Assembly (NCBI RefSeq): GCF_007830455.1
Contig: NZ_VLLB01000001.1
Coordinates: forward strand, 744,001-808,000
DNA length: 64,000 nt
Reading direction: 5' to 3'
DNA from: Pseudoduganella lurida
GTDB taxonomy: Bacteria; Pseudomonadota; Gammaproteobacteria; Burkholderiales; Burkholderiaceae_D
In this document: in pieces, positions 62,451 to 64,000 of the stretch
Position numbering within the stretch: position 1 is the first letter of the stretch
How the letters are laid out: each line of letters begins with the position of its first letter
Translations under genes and position numbers: made by a program
Notes under the pieces: model-generated
Seen by the model: the letters and a program-made list of their open reading frames with translations, nothing else
Database searches by the model: none
What the model was told of the DNA's origin: nothing

Positions 62451-63317
62451 TCAGGTGCGCCAGATGCGCGGCACGACGGCGTCCACGCCCAGCAGCGCGG
62501 GCCGCACGATGCGCCAGGCATCCAGCATGAGTTCGCGCGCTGCTTCGCTGTCCTGGCCGAGCCAGCGCACGGCCAGCACGCCCTTCATCTGCGTGACGCC
62601 GTAGCAGGGGTCGTCGGCCAGCGCGCGCAATGCGGTGACGATGGTGGCAGGCAGCGGCTGGCCGACCGCCAGCAAGGTGGCGCACACCGTGTGCCCGCCC
62701 AGGCCCAGCGGGCTGGCCAGCACGGCCGGCGTCAGGGCGCCCTGCTCCCACCACAGCAGCCTGCCGCCGCGGCGCACGGACGTGGTCTGCCGGATGGTTC
62801 CGTGGCTGAACCGCTCGCCGGAAGCGCGGCGGCCCAGGCACAGGATCTCGCAGCCCAGATACTGCGCGTCGGCCGCCAGCGTGACATGGTGGTCGAGCTC
62901 GACGTGGGCGTCGTTGAAGAAGATGGTTTCCTGCGGCAGCCATTCGAGCGCGGCGCCCGCACCGGCATCGAGCGTCACGCGCTGGCGCGATACGCGGCCG
63001 TTGGCGCGGTACCACTTGGCGGCGCCGGGATTGGTCAGCAGTGCGTGGCTGCCGGGATGGAGGGTTGCATCGATGGTCAGCTGGTCGCCGCCCACCACCC
63101 CGCCCGGCGGATGCACCACGATGGCGTGGCAGATCGCCGGCGTTTCGGGATACAGGGGTTTCTGCACGCGGAGCGGGCCGCTGTGCTCGCGGCGCGTCAG
63201 GCGCGTGACGGGTTGAATGCCGTTGCTGTCGAGCGTAAAGCCCAGCACGAGGCGGGCTTGCCACGGCGGATGCGCGTGGACTTCCACTGGGGTGCTACGG
63301 TCGATACAGTCCGGCAT
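62451..63317 (-). CDS. ureD: Urease accessory protein UreD
   Basis: 288 residues. It contains VHPPGGVVGGDQL and TNPGAAKWYR, typical of UreD/UreH. It is a scaffold that bridges apo-urease and the UreF-UreG complex. First gene of the ureDABCEFGJ operon. Confidence 0.95.
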   Translation of the reverse strand: MPDCIDRSTPVEVHAHPPWQARLVLGFTLDSNGIQPVTRLTRREHSGPLRVQKPLYPETPAICHAIVVHPPGGVVGGDQLTIDATLHPGSHALLTNPGAAKWYRANGRVSRQRVTLDAGAGAALEWLPQETIFFNDAHVELDHHVTLAADAQYLGCEILCLGRRASGERFSHGTIRQTTSVRRGGRLLWWEQGALTPAVLASPLGLGGHTVCATLLAVGQPLPATIVTALRALADDPCYGVTQMKGVLAVRWLGQDSEAARELMLDAWRIVRPALLGVDAVVPRIWRT

Positions 63318-63470
63318 GGGGCACTTCGTCGTCGAAAACCCCTATAGACGAGCAAGTTGCGTGCCAGACTTTGCAGAGTGAAACGACGGCCTGGCGCACC
63401 AGTCCGGAGCGACCGCACCAGCACAGTGCGCCGGTCGAGGGCGCGCTTCAAACTGGTGCGGCCGAGCCTG
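63318..63470. other. Upstream region of the urease operon
   Basis: About 150 bp preceding ureD and following the 76-residue gene. A promoter for the operon may lie here but no convincing -35/-10 or sigma-54 match is seen. Confidence 0.3.
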
Positions 63471-63701
63471 TCAGGCCAGGTCGATCTGCTCGCTCTCGTC
63501 CATCGTGTAATAGACGTTGCGCAGGCCGTTCACGCGCAGCAGTTCGCGCACCGTCAGGCCTTCCGGGTCGGCGCTCTGGCGGTTGCCCGGCTGGGTGTTC
63601 TTGACCAGTTCACCGGCCAGTTCGATATCGCGCAGGCGGTAAGGCGAGTTGACGGTGACGGGCTGTTCGCCTTCGTTGTACCAGATCTGATAGAGCGGCA
63701 T
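63471..63701 (-). CDS. Small conserved hypothetical protein
   Basis: 76 residues; GGAG six bases before the ATG at 63701. Soluble, mixed alpha/beta (MPLYQIWYNEGEQPVTVNSP, ELLRVNGLRNVYYTMD), no known motif. The family is not recognised. It lies between the DUF885 gene and the urease operon, same strand, but with gaps on both sides. Confidence 0.75.
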   Translation of the reverse strand: MPLYQIWYNEGEQPVTVNSPYRLRDIELAGELVKNTQPGNRQSADPEGLTVRELLRVNGLRNVYYTMDESEQIDLA

Positions 63702-63753
63702 GGGATTCTCCGAGGTTGAGCAAATAGCAGTTCGTCATCATAACAAAGACTGC

Positions 63754-64000
63754 TCAATAGGGTCCCTTGCCGCCCTCGGCGATGAAACGGTCGATGCGCG
63801 CGGCCAGCACGGGCAGCGGCACGGAACCCAGTTCCAGCACCGTGTCATGGAAGGCGCGGATGTCGAATTTCGTCCCGAGCGCCGCTTCCGCCTTGCGACG
63901 CGCGTCGACGATCGCCATCTCGCCCAGGTAGTAGGACAGTGCCTGGCCGGGCCACGAGATGTAGCGGTCCACCTCCGTCGCCACCTCGTGTTCGGACAAG
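63754..64000 (-). CDS. DUF885 family protein, C-terminal fragment at window edge
   Basis: The last 81 residues of a protein that continues beyond the right edge. GQALSYYLGEMAIVDARRKA and AFHDTVLELGSVPLPVL match the C-terminus of DUF885 proteins, which have a zinc-peptidase-like fold and are often exported. The gene's start is outside the window. Confidence 0.8.
   Translation of the reverse strand, partial: LSEHEVATEVDRYISWPGQALSYYLGEMAIVDARRKAEAALGTKFDIRAFHDTVLELGSVPLPVLAARIDRFIAEGGKGPY

Overview
The window is GC-rich (roughly two thirds G+C by eye), densely coded and has no phage or transposase genes. Gene content and style point to Burkholderiales, most likely an Oxalobacteraceae relative of Massilia/Duganella: H-NS of the beta-proteobacterial type, YXWGXW proteins, a ureDABCEFGJ cluster, a tartrate module, and many short GC-rich intergenic palindromes. 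The genus assignment is inference from recognised families, not from a marker gene.

Layout. 1-813: TetR regulator with two operator-like palindromes. 851-9486: a six-gene minus-strand operon with overlapping start/stop codons, ending in an SPFH/zinc-ribbon coiled-coil protein and a Ser/Thr kinase fused to a formylglycine-generating-enzyme-like (FGE-like) domain; it also encodes an apparent Lon-type protease-fold protein. No family I know describes the whole set. 9535-14150: unusual penicillin-binding transpeptidase, YXWGXW/thrombospondin-repeat secreted protein, RNase H-like protein. 14307-18992: CheW; then HD hydrolase, transglutaminase-like protein and MFS transporter in an overlapping operon. 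18996-22891: SDR/AraC divergent pair and a CocE-type hydrolase. 23029-24985: second YXWGXW protein, trpS behind a possible attenuator, DUF1294 protein. 24997-29241: erythromycin-esterase-like protein, DMT transporter, Lon-substrate-binding-domain protein with 3' tandem repeats, a broken VOC gene, H-NS. 29774-36850: TonB receptor, psd, and ttuD-dctA-ttuC for tartrate uptake and catabolism with a divergent LysR. 37973-45311: LysR/azoR/pirin, acyltransferase, M14-like deacylase, guanidinium exporter under a guanidine-II riboswitch, ArsR/Old-Yellow-Enzyme pair.

46684-53926 is the most striking region. A sigma-54-type promoter (52323-52340) precedes an operon encoding a 656-residue Gly/Ala/Thr-rich secreted protein, two small secreted proteins, a C39-type peptidase and a coiled-coil-plus-barrel outer-membrane protein. 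A divergent sigma-54 activator sits upstream. The order matches the Fap functional-amyloid operon of Pseudomonas (fibre, D, E, F), but the fibre protein looks quite different. Three secreted proteins share a Gln-Asn-Ser/Thr-Gly/Ala...Asn/Asp motif, which suggests they co-assemble.

54103-57544: PlsC-like acyltransferase, DsbD/ScsB-like reductase and redoxin. 57587-63317: complete urease operon ureD-A-B-C-E-F-G-J, all active-site residues of UreC present. The right edge holds a small conserved protein and the C-terminus of a DUF885 protein that continues outside the window.

Several intergenic regions carry nested palindromes or tandem repeats (108-170, 13461-13560, 20849-20959, 27395-27540, 33014-33052, 37909-37973, 43168-43319, 45330-45560, 57549-57575). 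Most lie at gene 3' ends and probably act as terminators or are remnants of small mobile repeats.
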